Below the pieces are notes generated by a model. The model made no database searches. It saw nothing but the letters and a program-made list of their open reading frames with translations, and was not told where the DNA came from. From contig BSBM01000904.1 in NCBI GenBank assembly GCA_027924585.1, forward strand, positions 18,559,501 through 18,623,500: 64,000 nt of DNA. Reading direction: 5' to 3'. How positions within the stretch are numbered: position 1 is the stretch's first letter; each line of letters opens with the position of its first letter. The translations under genes and the position numbers were made by a program. The DNA is from Larix kaempferi. Its lineage: Eukaryota > Streptophyta > Pinopsida > Pinales > Pinaceae. This document shows, piece after piece, positions 33,942 through 45,990 of this stretch.

Positions 33942-36112
33942 CTTAATGTCTTCTTTGTCCTCGGTTTGGATAAGAACCTACTTTCTATTAGTGAAATGAT
34001 GAATCATAACTTTCATCTTGATGTGATGTTTAGCAACAATAGGTGCCATATTGTTCATAAACTTAGCAAGAAATTAGTTGGTTCGGGTGTTGAAGAGAAT
34101 GGGCTTTTTGGCTTGGTGATTATTGATATGGTTCAGGAGCATGCCTTAATGGCTAGCAGTGGACATGACAGATGTTTACTTTGGCATCAGAGATATGGCC
34201 ATCTCAATTTGTGTTATCTTTCTATTTTGACTAAGAAAATGGTGGATGGCCTCCCAGATACTCTAGAAAAACAAGACATTCTTTGTGGTGCATGTCTTGT
34301 GGGGAAACAGCATAGAAAGCCTTTTGATGAAGGAAAGGCTTGGAGAGCCAAAGTGCTTTTTGAATTGATTCATGTCGATATATGTGGACCATTGAAGATA
34401 GTTTCATTTTCTGGAAAAACAAGACATTCTTTATGGTGCATGTCCTGTGGGGAAACAGCATAGAAAGCCTTTTGATGAAGGAAAGGCTTGGAGAGCCAAA
34501 GTGCTTTTCGAATTGTTTCATGTCGATATATGTGGACCATTGAAGATAGTTTCATTTTCTGGTGCTAGGTATTTTTTCTAATTTGTAGATGACCTTTCAA
34601 GAAAGATGTGAGTGTTTAAACTTTTTCCTACGTAACAAATCATATGCCTTTTCCAAGTTCCAATAATTTAAAGCTATGGTAGAGGAACAGTTAGGGAGGA
34701 GCATCAGATTTTTTAAAACTGATAATGCTGGTGAGTTTTGTTCACATGATTTCGGTAACCTTTGTAGTCAAGAAGGTATACATAGGCATACACCACACCC
34801 TACACTCCACAGCAAAATGGAGTTGTAGAGAGAAGGAATCACTTTATTATGGAAATGGCCCGGTGCATGTTAGAGAACAGCTGCATTCCTCACAAATATT
34901 GGGCAGAGGCAATAATAATATTATGTATCTACTAAATCACTCTTCTACAAAGTCTGTTTCCACTATATGACTCTAGAGGAGGCTTGGTCTGGAAAGAAGC
35001 CTCAGGTATGCCATCTCAAGATTTTTGGTTCAGTTGCTCGTGTGGATTCCTCATGAGAAATGCAGTAAGTTGGATTCCAAAATGCAAGAACTTGATGTTT
35101 ACAGTGTATACATCATAAAGCCTATAGACTGATTGATATTGCAGCTGACAAATGTGTTTTCAGTCATGAAGCTGTACTTGATGAACATGCCAGTTTGTTT
35201 CAGAATCTTTAGATCAGAAATCAATTCTTAATTTTTTTGTAGAAGATTATGAAACTGCTGAAAAATTGCCCTCTTTGCATTGGTTTACCAACCATGAGGT
35301 AGGGCAAACCTCATGTAGTCGTGTGACTGCTGAAACAAATCAAACTCAGCAGCATGTTCGTGCTGAAAACAGTCCCAATCAGTGTTGATTCACAGCTGAA
35401 ATGGCGTCCCAAGTGGTTTTATGAAACATTTGATGAGATTCGCTTGGATGAGATTCTTGAATCGGGGGAGAAAGTAAGGCCGTTAAGAAACAAAGGTAAA
35501 AATTTTGAGTCTTGAAGTTATGCTTTACTTACTAACATTCAACATTCTTTTGAACCTTAGAGTTATGAAGAAGCCAAAGGATATCCTTGATGGGAGAAAG
35601 CTATGCAAGTTGAATATGATGTCATGATGAACAATCAGACTTGGGTGTTGGAGGATCTTCCTGCGAGGAAAATCCTATTGGCTGTAAGTGGGTTTATAAG
35701 GTGAAGTACAAGGCGGATGGCTCACTTGACAAGCACAAAGAAAAGTTGGTCACAAAGGGTTTTGCTCAATAGGAAGGGATTGATTATGAGGAGATGTTTC
35801 CTCCTATTGTCAAGATGGTTGCAATCAAGTTAGCCTTGGCTCTTGCTGCTCATTTTGGTTGGAGTATCTTTCAAATGGATGTTAAAAGTTCCTTCCTCAA
35901 TGGTCATCTAGAGGAAGAAATTTTGTATGCATCAACCTCAAGGTTTTAAGGTTCTTGGACAGGAACATATGGTTTATAAATTGGTTAAAGCTCTTTATGG
36001 TCTCAAACATGCACCAAGACCTTCGTACATCAAAATTGACAAACATTTGCAGGTTCATGGATTCAAAATTTCAAAATAAGTTTTTTTTTTATTCAGATAT
36101 GTACGTCAAAAG
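33942..36112 (+). pseudogene. Old copia A: GAG-pre-integrase, integrase and first RT part
   Basis: The gene resumes with LGLDKNLLSISEMMNH, LLWHQRYGHLNLCYLSIL and CGACLVGKQHRKPFDEGKAW (pre-integrase zinc-binding region), followed by the integrase start LIHVDICGPLK. A 148-bp tandem duplication follows, then broken integrase. The RT from about 35590 has MMNNQTWVLEDLP, GCKWVYKVKYKADGSLDKHK, a TAG stop after K-G-F-A-Q, and IFQMDVKSSFLNGHLEEEIL. Frameshifts are frequent. It is cut at 36112 by the 386-bp MITE. Confidence 0.82.
34266..34561 (+). repeat. 148-bp tandem duplication in the old copia integrase
   Basis: 34266-34413 is repeated at 34414-34561 with very few changes. It covers the C-G-A-C-L-V-G-K-Q-H-R-K region to the integrase start. 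148 bp is not a multiple of three, so the copy is read in another frame. Confidence 0.9.
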
Positions 36113-36498
36113 ATCTGTTGTGTGGGAGCGCGCCCCCCCCGCCCCTCGCTCCCAGAACGCTCTTGAGGCTCTCCCTACCTCTCCTATACTAAAAGCTCCT
36201 ATACTAGGTTGATAATTTGATGACAATGTTATGGTACCTCCATTCTTTGCCAAGCTCCTATAAAAGTTGTTATGGTTGATCATTTGATGACAATGTTATA
36301 AGTTATAACTAATAGATGATTGATGTTACATGGTTTAATCCATGTTTTCTATAGCTAAGTCAACATCCTACATGTTTTTTAGATATAAATCCAACAAAAT
36401 ATATTAAAATATATACTATATAAAAAATGCTCCCAAACGGGAGCTTTTGAAAATTTTGCTTTTCACTTTGCTCCCGCTGCTCGCTCCCAACAGATTAG
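36113..36498. mobile_element. 386-bp hAT-like MITE
   Basis: GTCAAAAG at 36105-36112 and 36499-36506 is an exact 8-bp duplication. The left end ATCTGTTGTGTGGGAGCG and the complement of the right end, CTAATCTGTTGGGAGCG, are inverted repeats apart from 3 extra bases at the right tip and a small indel. Sub-terminal GGAGC/GCTCC motifs and an internal TTTGATGACAATGTTAT repeat (two copies) fill it. There is no coding region. Confidence 0.82.
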
Positions 36499-36506
36499 GT
36501 CAAAAG

Positions 36507-36925
36507 GGAGGATGGTGATCTAGTATATTTGGTGATATATATAGATGACATCATCATCATAGGTTGTGTGGTTGGACTAATTGTCAAGGTTAAATCCGAA
36601 TTATGTGTCGCTTTTGACATGACAGATTTAGGCCTCCTACATTATTATCTATGTGTAGAAGTTTGGCATTTAACACATGTATTTTCTCTTTGCAAACTTA
36701 GTATGCGAAAGTTCTGTTAGACAAATATAGGATGGCTGATTGTAAAAGTTCATCTACACCTATTGAGAAAGGGTTGAAACTTTCAGCCAAAGTTGAATCA
36801 AAATAAGCCAATGAGTCATTTTTCAAGCAACTAGTGGGATGTTTGATCTATCCTACAACCACTAAGCCAGACCTCAACTTTGCATTCAGCTAATATCTAG
36901 ATTCATGACAAATCCTAAAGTGGTC
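36507..36925 (+). pseudogene. Old copia A: last RT part, truncated
   Basis: After the MITE the RT continues with VIYIDDIIIIG (Y-I-D-D active site) and DMTDLGLLHYYLCVEVW, then degenerate sequence. It ends at about 36925 inside the region that normally precedes RNase H. No RNase H, polypurine tract or 3' LTR was found. Confidence 0.78.
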
Positions 36926-37429
36926 TTTATTTCCCATTTTGGGTTTTCTATCTATAGACTATCAATTTTTAGAAGTTCTATTTTTAAGCTAAGTTTGTTG
37001 TCCTTTCTTTCATTTCCTATTTTTAGACTATCTATTTTTAGTAGGTCTATTTTTAGGCTATAGTTGTTTGACTAGGGATCAATCATTAGCGAGATTTTGT
37101 GTTTAGTAATGAATTCAGCACTTTTATTAGAGAAAATATTCTCTCTTAGTGCACCCCTCTCTTCATGCATAATGTGTATATCTGAAAGAAAATCTCATAT
37201 CCACTCAAGATTGCTTGATGCATGTTGATGAATTTTTAGTATGTTGATCTCTCAAGTAGGGCACCCCAGTAAGAATAATTATTTCATCAGTTTAGGAAAT
37301 TAAGTGTGGCTTTTAACTTATTCTTTATTTGAGGTTTACCTTCCTCTGCCACTTGGATGCTTGAGATGAGAACGTGGTGAGTTTGTGTGCAAGTTGACTT
37401 GAGACAACTCAAGCAAGTCTAAGGTCTAG

Positions 37430-37945
37430 TGTCCATGGGAATCGAGACTGTAGTTAGTGCCACAATTGGAAGTCAGTTGAGACAATTTGCAACTCGATTG
37501 GTGTTGTCCTTGTAGTTGATGTTCAGGTGGAATTCTTGAAGATTTGTGGACCACCTTTGATGGTAGTCGCTCTTCAATTTGCCCTAAGCCTACATAACTT
37601 GGAGAGACCTTTGGTCAATGTTGATGATCATTTCCTTCCCCATAATATAATGCTTCTATTGCCAACAAGCTTGGACAATGAATTATAGTTCCTTGACATT
37701 GGTGGGGATGTCTAAAAGTGTCTCATTGTGATAAACCATTGGATGCCCATCTTGATTAAGGATTGCACCAATGGCATAATTTGAGGTGTTTGTATCAATT
37801 TTTAATGGTTGCTGTAGATATAGCAGAGTGAGGATAGTTATTGAGGTGACACTTTAGCTTGAATGCTTTTTGTTGTACCTTGACCCAAGCAAACTTGGCC
37901 TTGGCGCCACCTTTGGTAACCTGGATCAAACTTAGGGACAAGGGC
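37430..37945 (-). pseudogene. Ty3/gypsy RT-RNase H remnant
   Basis: On the minus strand the sequence reads FAWVKVQQKAFKLKC, then D-T-N-T-S-N-Y-A-I-G-A-I-L-N-Q-D-G-H-P-M, then VQACWQ, then G-K-E-M-I-I-N-I-D-Q-R-S-L-Q, QRWSTNLQEFHLNINYKDNT and NRVANCLN, with stops in between. This is the RNase H part of a Ty3/gypsy polyprotein. A weak continuation toward the integrase (L-D-S-H-G-H) reaches about 37400. Confidence 0.8.
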
Positions 37946-37959
37946 TTTGATACCAATGA

Positions 37960-39538
37960 TTTCAATCTGAGGTAGTGAGATCCGAGGAGACCTTGATGGC
38001 AAAAAGATAAGGAGATTAGGCTTGAAAATTTGCCATGGAAGCTTCACAAAAACCCTAAGATGCAAGAACCCTACCCTAATAGGAAGATAGGTGAAGATAT
38101 ATTATACAAGAAAAAAGGGTAACGTTACCAGAACCTGAATCACCTTCGACTGCACCCATACTTGTTGCACACATGCTATTATGACCTTTATAAATTAAAA
38201 TTACTACATTGGCACAGCCATAGTTTGAAAAGTCATCATCCTTGCTGCACTCATAGGCACCTCCAGTCCTCCACCAACAAGGAGTTGCACCCATGCAACA
38301 TTGATTATTGGTTACTTCTAATTGTCCTCCAAATTTAAAGGTTGAACAAAGGAATGATAAAATTTTAGTGAAACAACAACTTCCTCAATAATTTAGATAA
38401 ATTTAAGAACAACCAAGAAAGCTGTTTCCCCCCAAAATGACAAACTACCCTCCTTTCATGAATGGAGATATCCTAAACAAATCGTTGATGCTAAATAATG
38501 TAGCAATAGAATGGAAACATGGCTGCTGGAGTGATGAATATATGCTAGGAAATATCAAACATTTTAATTTATAAATATGGATTAATATATTTCACCTTTA
38601 AGAGTCAGTATGAATAGCTGAACTAGATCATGCAAAAGGTCGATAGACTTGCACTCAAAAAAGATTGAAAGAATCTAACCCTTGACCATCCAATAGAAGG
38701 AAGACAGGATTGAAGATTAAAATCTAATCTTCAAAAAGCACTCTTCTTTGTAGAGAAAACATTTGAAGGAAGAAATTCTAATTGTTAATAGTAAATACTG
38801 TAGAGAACTCCATTTTAATAGCATATTTTCTAATAGAAACCATGAATCGCAATAATAAGGATATAGAAATCTATTCAGAGTTAAAGTACATGGTGTTTTT
38901 CTGTATATCTGTAACTTAAGATTCATTTTTTCTCAAAAAGACAAAAAAGAAAGAGGTGATCTAATGTTTTTGGATGAATGTTCCATGGTTTTATTGTTTT
39001 TGTTTGAAATTTCTGAGGCAAAATATTAAAGATAGCATCACTATGCTAATTAATATGCCTTTTGTTAGAATCATATTATAGCAACAATTAATACTCCACT
39101 TTTCAGTAACAAACTTGCCTTTCTGATCCCAACGACTATTGAAATTGTCTAGTGCCAAGCATTCCATCTTTATTATAATTTAGGCTTATTAGAAGGATGC
39201 CAAAAATATTCAGCAAATTACCATTTTTTACTTATTTTCTGTATTTTGTATCTAGCATATTTTCCTTATTTAGTGTGTTTTGTCTTACCATATCTTTCGC
39301 ATATTTGTAAATCATCATATGATTGTATAGTATGTTCAAATTTCGGCTTTGCTAACAGTAACTGAATAGAATACTTTATACATAATTATTGGCCTGAAAT
39401 CCTCCGTAACCTGAAATCACTAGAACAGAAATTGTGGATTTTGACTTTTTGATTTATCTCTATTTTAGTTTCTTGCTGTCTATAAAATATTTGACCCTGA
39501 ATTCTCTCCATTGATTTGTTATACCTGCATGATATCAG
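37960..39538 (+). other. Intron 4, last unique part
   Basis: I recognise no further domain here, apart from a short open frame overlapping the gypsy remnant. The 3' end shows a normal pyrimidine-rich tract before the acceptor at 39537-39538. The stretch is AT-rich and probably old intron sequence. Confidence 0.5.
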
Positions 39539-39716
39539 AATATTGCATGTATCAGAGATCTTGCTTCTTTTTATGAAAGTACAACCATAGAGGATGTGTA
39601 CAACGCATATGATAACTTGAAGGTGGATGATGAGTCACTATTTACATGCATTGGAGTAGCAGGAAATCTGCCTGGACAAGATACGGCTGGTATAGAAATA
39701 GAAACAGATGATGCAG
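39539..39716 (+). CDS. SPP: SPP exon between the two giant introns
   Basis: The exon encodes NIACIRDLASFYESTTIEDV and continues through NAYDNLKVDDESLFTCIGVA to an acidic tail, EIETDDA. It follows GATATCAG and ends with one base of a split aspartate codon before GTATGT at 39717. It is isolated by 37.2 kb upstream and 21.9 kb downstream, yet the open frame and both splice sites are intact. Confidence 0.92.
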
Positions 39717-41155
39717 GTATGTTTCCAGAGATTTAAAATTTTACATTAAATATTTTGCAAGAGGCATTTTATGGTCCATAGTGCAGCTAAATTTCCATTT
39801 TCCAACTCTGGAATAAAAGGTTGTATTTGTTTACAAGTTGTGTATTAGCTTGCATTGCAGTGACCTTATTTTTTTGTGTCCCGTGTTGTTTAACTGTTTA
39901 CATAGCTATTCACTCAGCAGGACCTGTTGGTTAACTTTGCCTGCTTTATGCCACTTAGTCTTTCCAGGATTAGTCTTACCCATAGGGTTTGAACATCACT
40001 CGTCATAAGCCACCTCATCATATGATGTTTGAAAACTATTGATACAAGCAGTTGTATGCCATGAAGAAGCAAATAAATTGTAGATGAGACCGTTTAAGGT
40101 CCACAAGAAGAAAAAATATAATAAAACATTTAGCTACCACCCTTAGCAACCAGATGCATTTAGACAATCCCATTATCAATGCATGGTTAATCATAGGATT
40201 CAATACTTTCTGTAACCAGGAATAATAAATGCAAGAGGAACTTTAGAAATCAGACTGGCTGCTTTGACCTCTTCCTGCAATTTCGATCAACATCTTCTCA
40301 TTTCTTCACACTTTATAGGGTTTTATGCATCTGTTGAAATTCTTTACAATGAAATACACACGTTACAGAGATGGCTAACATTTAATGTTAACTATTGTTA
40401 ATGTTAAACCATGTTAAATAACCGATGATCAAATCCATTAAGGGGAAGGTGGTTGTTGCTGGCAGCTAACACCAGAAAGTAACTTGCATGAAGAATCAAT
40501 CTAATAAGCCCAGGAATTGTTTTCTGGGACTGCTAGGCATTATGTAGTTGTCTCTGTTGGCAATACAGTATGTATTATTTTTGTATTATGATAGTGCAAT
40601 TACATCTCCATTTTTTTAAACTTGAAGGTATTATATTCTTATGATATAACTGACATGTTGGTCCTCATGTTTAAGCTTTATTTTGTATTTACTTGCTCTC
40701 CACCAATATTTGGTGTCGTTGCAATGATTTGAATGTTAAAGGTCTATATATTCTCTGCTTGCATTTTTTACAAGATCATGTTGGTTATGTCAAGATGGTA
40801 GTTAGTGTTATAATACACATCTTTAACAATAAAATATTACTATTTAGAATAGTTATATTAATAGTGACAAGTATCCAGATGGAAGGAATATAAGTTTATA
40901 ACCCTGGATGAAAGGCATGATGACAACATAGAATTGCTATGTAGTAGGGTTTTCAACCCTTAAAAGGGACATGAATTCGTGTGATCAAGGATGCTTGCCC
41001 TGCACCCTGCTGCTACATTGCCTCCCTTAGGCATGCTACATCCTAGAGATGCAACCTGCGTCCTCAACACAGAGTCAAGGGATGCCCCAATTGTGTCCCG
41101 ATGGTGATTGAGGGACATCCACCATTTAAAAGGTACAAGAAGAACTGTGAAATGT
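39717..41155 (+). other. Intron 5, first unique part
   Basis: This is AT-rich sequence without recognised domains. TTAATGTTAAC-like repeats occur near 40381-40420. Nothing else can be supported. Confidence 0.5.
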
Positions 41156-41163
41156 GTGGGGAA

Positions 41164-42114
41164 CTAAGTTGCCAGGAAACATGGGTACGGGGATGGGTAC
41201 TGGTATGGGGACAGGGACGGGGACACCACTTTTTGAAACAGGGTACTTGGGTACGTTGGGGGTATTGTGTATATATATATATATATATAGATATATATAG
41301 ATATATTAAAATTTATAAAAATAAAACATGTCACAGTCACATCATACATGTATATTTGATATTTCTAAATTCAATGATTCATTTGAACATTTGCATTAAA
41401 AATTTGAAACATAAAATAATAAATTTGATAAATCATATGACACAGACTCATAGTAGATATCAAGTGGAAGACTGGAAGACTGAAGTTATATTAATATAAT
41501 TTAAAACATAAAATATTATATGTCCATTACATTACGAGTTCAAACTTCATTGTCATAGTACATTCAAAATTTGCCTAATTGCATTTCCAGACATGAAAAA
41601 GAAAGTTCAAAACAATAAACATTGAACAATGAACAAGATAGCTGATTTGGCTTCCTCAAGCCATGTCATCAGCATCCTCAGGATCAATGTCATCAACATC
41701 ACTAGGGTCCTTTGTCATCAAGCTCTCTAGATAGGCATCGCTAGAGTAGTGAGTACAGAGCACTAGCAATGAGAAATGGAGTGCTGCGCAAGTTTAGGTA
41801 AGGGGTAAGTGCCAACATTACATGTGTTTCAATGTTTTAATTTTTAATTTTGAAAATTTTAAACTGCAAACATTGCAAATCATACCCCCCCGACCATCGA
41901 GCTAAGGTAAATTGCCCAACGGCCGTACCTCCCGCGTACCCAAACACGTGGTACGGCGTACCGAAATCCATCCAAGTACCTTGTTTTCATAAATGAAGTA
42001 CCCGGTACGTGAGGTTGGATTTGGGTACAGCTGGGTACTTACCATCGAATTACCCAAGTACCTGGTACGGGTTCGTGTACTTGACCCCCCGGTACGAGTA
42101 CCCATGCAACACAG
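41164..42114. mobile_element. hAT-like non-autonomous element (951 bp) with GGTAC-rich ends
   Basis: The exact 8-bp duplication GTGGGGAA flanks it at 41156-41163 and 42115-42122. The left tip CTAAGTTGC and the complement of the right tip, CTGTGTTGC, both lead into CATGGGTAC, after 7 extra bases on the left. GGGTAC/GTACCC motifs crowd both sub-terminal zones. The interior holds (TA)n and no transposase. A minus-strand open frame in it is not recognised. Confidence 0.82.
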
Positions 42115-42122
42115 GTGGGGAA

Positions 42123-43071
42123 GTGATCATAACTCTAGGGCAAACTTCCCTCCATTCCTCCTTTTCTTTATATTTTTCTCTTGGGTGCCCCTATCTAAGT
42201 CATTCGCAGGTCTTAACAACAAACACATAATTTTGCACAGCATTGAGATTTTATTTTATCTCGAACATGCACGTCAAGAGATTGCAAAGGAAAACCAAGT
42301 TTTTCTCCCACTTTTTCTCTTATTAATGGGTTTCAACAACTTTTTTTTCATCCAGAGTTTTCTGGGAAACCATTCCTATGTCTTCTTATATTTTCAATTT
42401 CAATTTCTTGTATATTTTTACTTATTATTATGTTATTTGATTATCTTTATTAATTGTTTATTGGTATTTATTATTTTATTTATCTATTATCTATCTTTTT
42501 TTAATGTATATAACAATGCCTTTCCCTTCAAAATTGCTTTGTCCTCAAAGCAAGGGGTAATGAGGACTTTATTGGCAGAATTTTTCTGTCTCCCACGACG
42601 AATCTTCTTCTTGAAGGTTTTTCCATTTAATTCTAAGGACTCGTGGATTGAACCTTATTGACTGAATCTTAATGGTTTAGACTTGGTTCTAATCTTGATT
42701 TGCATGTGCACCATTACATGGGATCCGCTCTATCTTTTAAGACTTATAATTCAAGGGCGCCTTGCTTCCAATCTTCATAGATTTAGAGGCATGTGAATCT
42801 TTCAATTTATCTGCTAGATCCATACAACTGGTTTCGACACCTTTAACAATGTGAACAAGAAGATTAGAATCCCTCAGTTGACCATTCTTAACCTTTACTT
42901 TTGTAATCTCATCACATCCATTTAAAGGTTTAGTACCATATTTTTCTTCAACTACTTCATATTCCTGTGCAATCACTCTTCCTTCTTGAGGGTTCACTTG
43001 GTTCATTTTCGTTGACTATGATGTTGGCAATCTCGTCATCAACTTGTAAAAGCTCAACACTTTTTTTATGG
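42123..43071. other. Unclassified stretch with an 89-aa minus-strand frame
   Basis: Mostly AT-rich DNA. The minus-strand frame 43006-42737 encodes a charged, Lys/Glu-rich peptide starting MNQVNPQEGRVIAQEYEVVE. It could be a piece of the disordered N-terminal region of a WVD2-LIKE protein, a fragment of which lies at 46.5-48.5 kb. That is a guess from composition and the E-Y-E-V motif only. Confidence 0.25.
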
Positions 43072-44033
43072 GTCTTGTTACGATGGTACTAGTACCAGCG
43101 CACCTGTAGAGGTTCCCTAGGGAGAGAGGTCATTTTTTCTCACCAAGAGGGGTGTTTAGCCATCTTTTTCTAGGTAGGAGTTATGGCCAAACCCTTTGGA
43201 TTCTCCCTTGGAAATACTATGGCTTAGTGGCATTGCTGACTGACTCATGAAAGGGCTTGAAGCTCTGAGGTTGGTGTCTGGGGATTCCATGTGTGGATCA
43301 CTGGGTCACATGACCCCAACCTTGATTTAGTACTCCGGTGACAGATCTTTCTGCACTGAGGAATCTCTCCCTCATGCAGGTCACCTCCAACACCCTCCTG
43401 GCCCTCCAGTTCACCAACCCCCTCTCTCTGGGCCCTTATTCAGATGATGACATCATCCTTCTTAGCAGACTGTGATGCTTGATAGGGGGGGCGTTGAGGG
43501 ATATTCACTTATGTAGGGGTTAGTTGGGGCATGACGACCCCCCCCCCCCCTCCGCAGTTTGGCCTTTAGAACGGACAGATTTGCTCAGTTTTAGCCATTT
43601 TAGTCATGTATGGGTCAAATCTAGGGAAAACACCTCAATTTACCCTCTACTTTGATTAATTTATATTATTTTTGTTTTAATTTTAAGTTGACATTTTAAA
43701 AAGGCATGTCGGCCTGGATTTTAATATTTTTTGTAAAAGTGAGTGTGAAAAGTATAAATAACTTTTCCTCACTTTATTTTTACACATCAACTTATGAGAT
43801 TACACTTTTATTTCTGATTTTTGCCCTCATTGGGGCTCTTTGAGTGATGCGCACCTCTTAAAGATGATCATGCTTGCAAGTTTGGGGACAAATCTTTGAA
43901 GTCTTTGCTCTTATTTCTTTTCTAAGGTGATGCTAAGAGTTGTTTGCTTAACACATGCACAAGAAGGTATCTAAGTCTTTCTCTTGATGTCTTTTTGTTA
44001 AATGTTGGATGCATGCTTGTCTAAGGTTGAATG
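43072..44033 (-). mobile_element. Inverted partial copy of element C
   Basis: The sequence is the reverse complement of about 21540-22512, including the terminal TGTTACGATGGTACTAGTACC, the G-T-C-A-T-G-C-C-C core and the ATGTTGGATG region. Divergence is moderate. It stops at about 44033, so the left 1.6 kb of element C is missing. A run of about 13 C residues at 43540 interrupts it. Confidence 0.8.
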
Positions 44034-44585
44034 GTGGCCATTGGAGTCACAGATTGTAGAGTTGTAAACAGTAGAAAGTTACAATCAGCAAAAAATAAGT
44101 TGAAGTTCGAGAACCAAAACTTTGAGTTTGAGCAACACCTCAGTAAATCATGTCCAGCATCCTCTTGTAGATGGCGTCCTGCTGCCTGTAAATCGTGTCT
44201 AGCATCCTCTTGTAGATGGCGTATGTGTCGACCTCTTATTGCCTCCTATACCCTACAGGCCTACACAAATATTGTGTCCTACGCCCCTAATCTCTGCTGA
44301 GTTTGCTCACACAAAACAGGCATCGAATCTTGCTGAGAAATGATGGGAAAAAAAGGCAGAAAATTGCGTTGAGAAATTGATGGGAAAAAAGGGCATAAAA
44401 AGGGTGTTTTAAAGGAGTTGACAGTTGGATTGCGAGTCAAACTCGTCGAGCCAAGCCGAGCAATTCCGGTCAACCGTGTAGAAATCGGGGACTCGGAGTT
44501 TGAGTCATGCTGATCCGACTCGGATCGTCCTGCAGCCGAGGCGAGTCAAACTCGGATTAATTGCGAGTCCTGTTTCACTGCTTTC
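44034..44585. other. GACTCGG-rich stretch, probable transposon end
   Basis: Between 44420 and 44575 GAGTCAAACTCG, GACTCGG and related words occur many times in both orientations, as at the ends of the other hAT-like elements here. Tips and target duplication could not be placed. Confidence 0.4.
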
Positions 44586-45990
44586 AACACTGCCAAGAAC
44601 AAACCGATCTACCATTCCATGTTTGAAGTTGATGCTATTGTTGGCTTGGAGTACAAGGGCCCTTCCTATAATGGCATGAGAGGGCCCTCTCCTCCAAGGG
44701 GAGAAGACTGATTACACTCAGAGATTGGATGAGCTTTTAGGGATTCATCGAAGATCACTAGATGCACCATTATGTCAGATGATTGGACAGATGGGAAGGG
44801 TAGGTCCATTATAAATTTCTTGCTTAATTATCCCAGTGGGGACAATGTTCATCAAATTTGTTAATTTATCTGCATATGTTAAAGATGCACAATTACTACG
44901 TGAGTTGTTGGATGGGTTCATCTAGTAGCTAGGTCGGTGGTATGTTGTCCAAGTCATTGCATACAATGTTGCTAATTATGTTGTTGTTGGCAAGTTTCTA
45001 ATGGAGAGGTATTAGATCTTGTATTGGACTCCTTGTGTTGCTCATTGCATTGATTTGATGTTAGGGGACATTGGCAAATTTCTTGGGTAAAATTTTTTTT
45101 GATTCAACTAAGGGTGTCCCAATATATATATGTGTGTGTTCTTACTCTCATGAGACAGTTCATAGAGGATAGGAGTTGGTTTGTCCTACAAACACATGTT
45201 TAGCCAGTACCTTCATTTCTCTTTAGTCTCTCCACAATTCTATGTTTTCATTGAAAATGATGTTTATTTCAGTTGAGTGGAATGCTTGTGTCTACAACAC
45301 TAGAGTAGATGGGCAAGACATAGCCTAACTTGCGAGACACGATCAAAGATATTGGATGGGAGTGCAGGAGCTGTGTTCGATTAGCGAACCATTGGTAAAG
45401 GTTCTTTTCTCGGTTGATGGTGACAAGCCCACGGTGGGCTACTTGTATGAGGTCATGGATAGGGCCAAGGAAGCTATCCATCGATACTATGAGGACAAGG
45501 GGGATGAGGGATTCACTAGACAAGCTTAAATATGGAGTGTGATTAATGAGCGATGGAACAATACTTTTTATAGTTCAATTCATGCAACAAGGCTCTATCT
45601 CAAACCTCCATACTCTTATGCATGTGGTTTTAGATTTGATGCTAACGTGATGCATGGATTTTTCCAATGTGTTAAGAAGATGGTGTTGACTACCGCTAAA
45701 TGCTCGAAGATTTCCAAACAAATGGAGATATATAGATTGGCCGTTGGGACATTTCACTTTGAGATGGCTATCCAAGATAGGACAGTTAGGATGCCACTAA
45801 ATTAGATGAAATTGACACTGCAGGTTCATGGAGGAAGGAGACCGAGAGGCCTGTCATGTAGGAGGCCCCTAACTAGTTGGAGCATGATGATGATATAGTG
45901 GAGGAGGAGGAGAAGGAATTAGAGGATAAAGATCCACTTCCAACAAAAACATATTTGGAGGAGATTGAGAGTGGCCAACCAGGGGAAGAG
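44586..45990 (+). pseudogene. hAT-3 transposase remnant
   Basis: In drifting frames the plus strand reads FEVDAIVGLEYKGPSYN, S-D-D-W-T-D-G-K-G-R-S-I-I-N-F-L (the S-D-G-W-T-D block), W-Y-V-V-Q-V-I-A and W-T-P-C-V-A-H-C-I-D-L-M-L. Later it reads DRAKEAIHRYYEDKGDEG and VINERWNNTFYSSIHATRLYLKPPY. This order is that of a plant hAT transposase, more diverged than hAT-1 and hAT-2. Many stops show it is long dead. The dimerisation domain was not recognised. Confidence 0.75.

Noticed and set aside
37944-37955. Minus-strand TGGTATCAAAGC, resembling a methionine-tRNA primer site
   Set aside because: It lies at the edge of the gypsy pol remnant with no LTR end beside it, so it is more likely chance or coding sequence.
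43535-43555. Run of about 13 C residues, and the C-rich run at 36131-36145, as possible G-quadruplex regulators
   Set aside because: Both lie in decayed mobile elements with no sign of a regulatory role; homopolymer length may also be a sequencing error.
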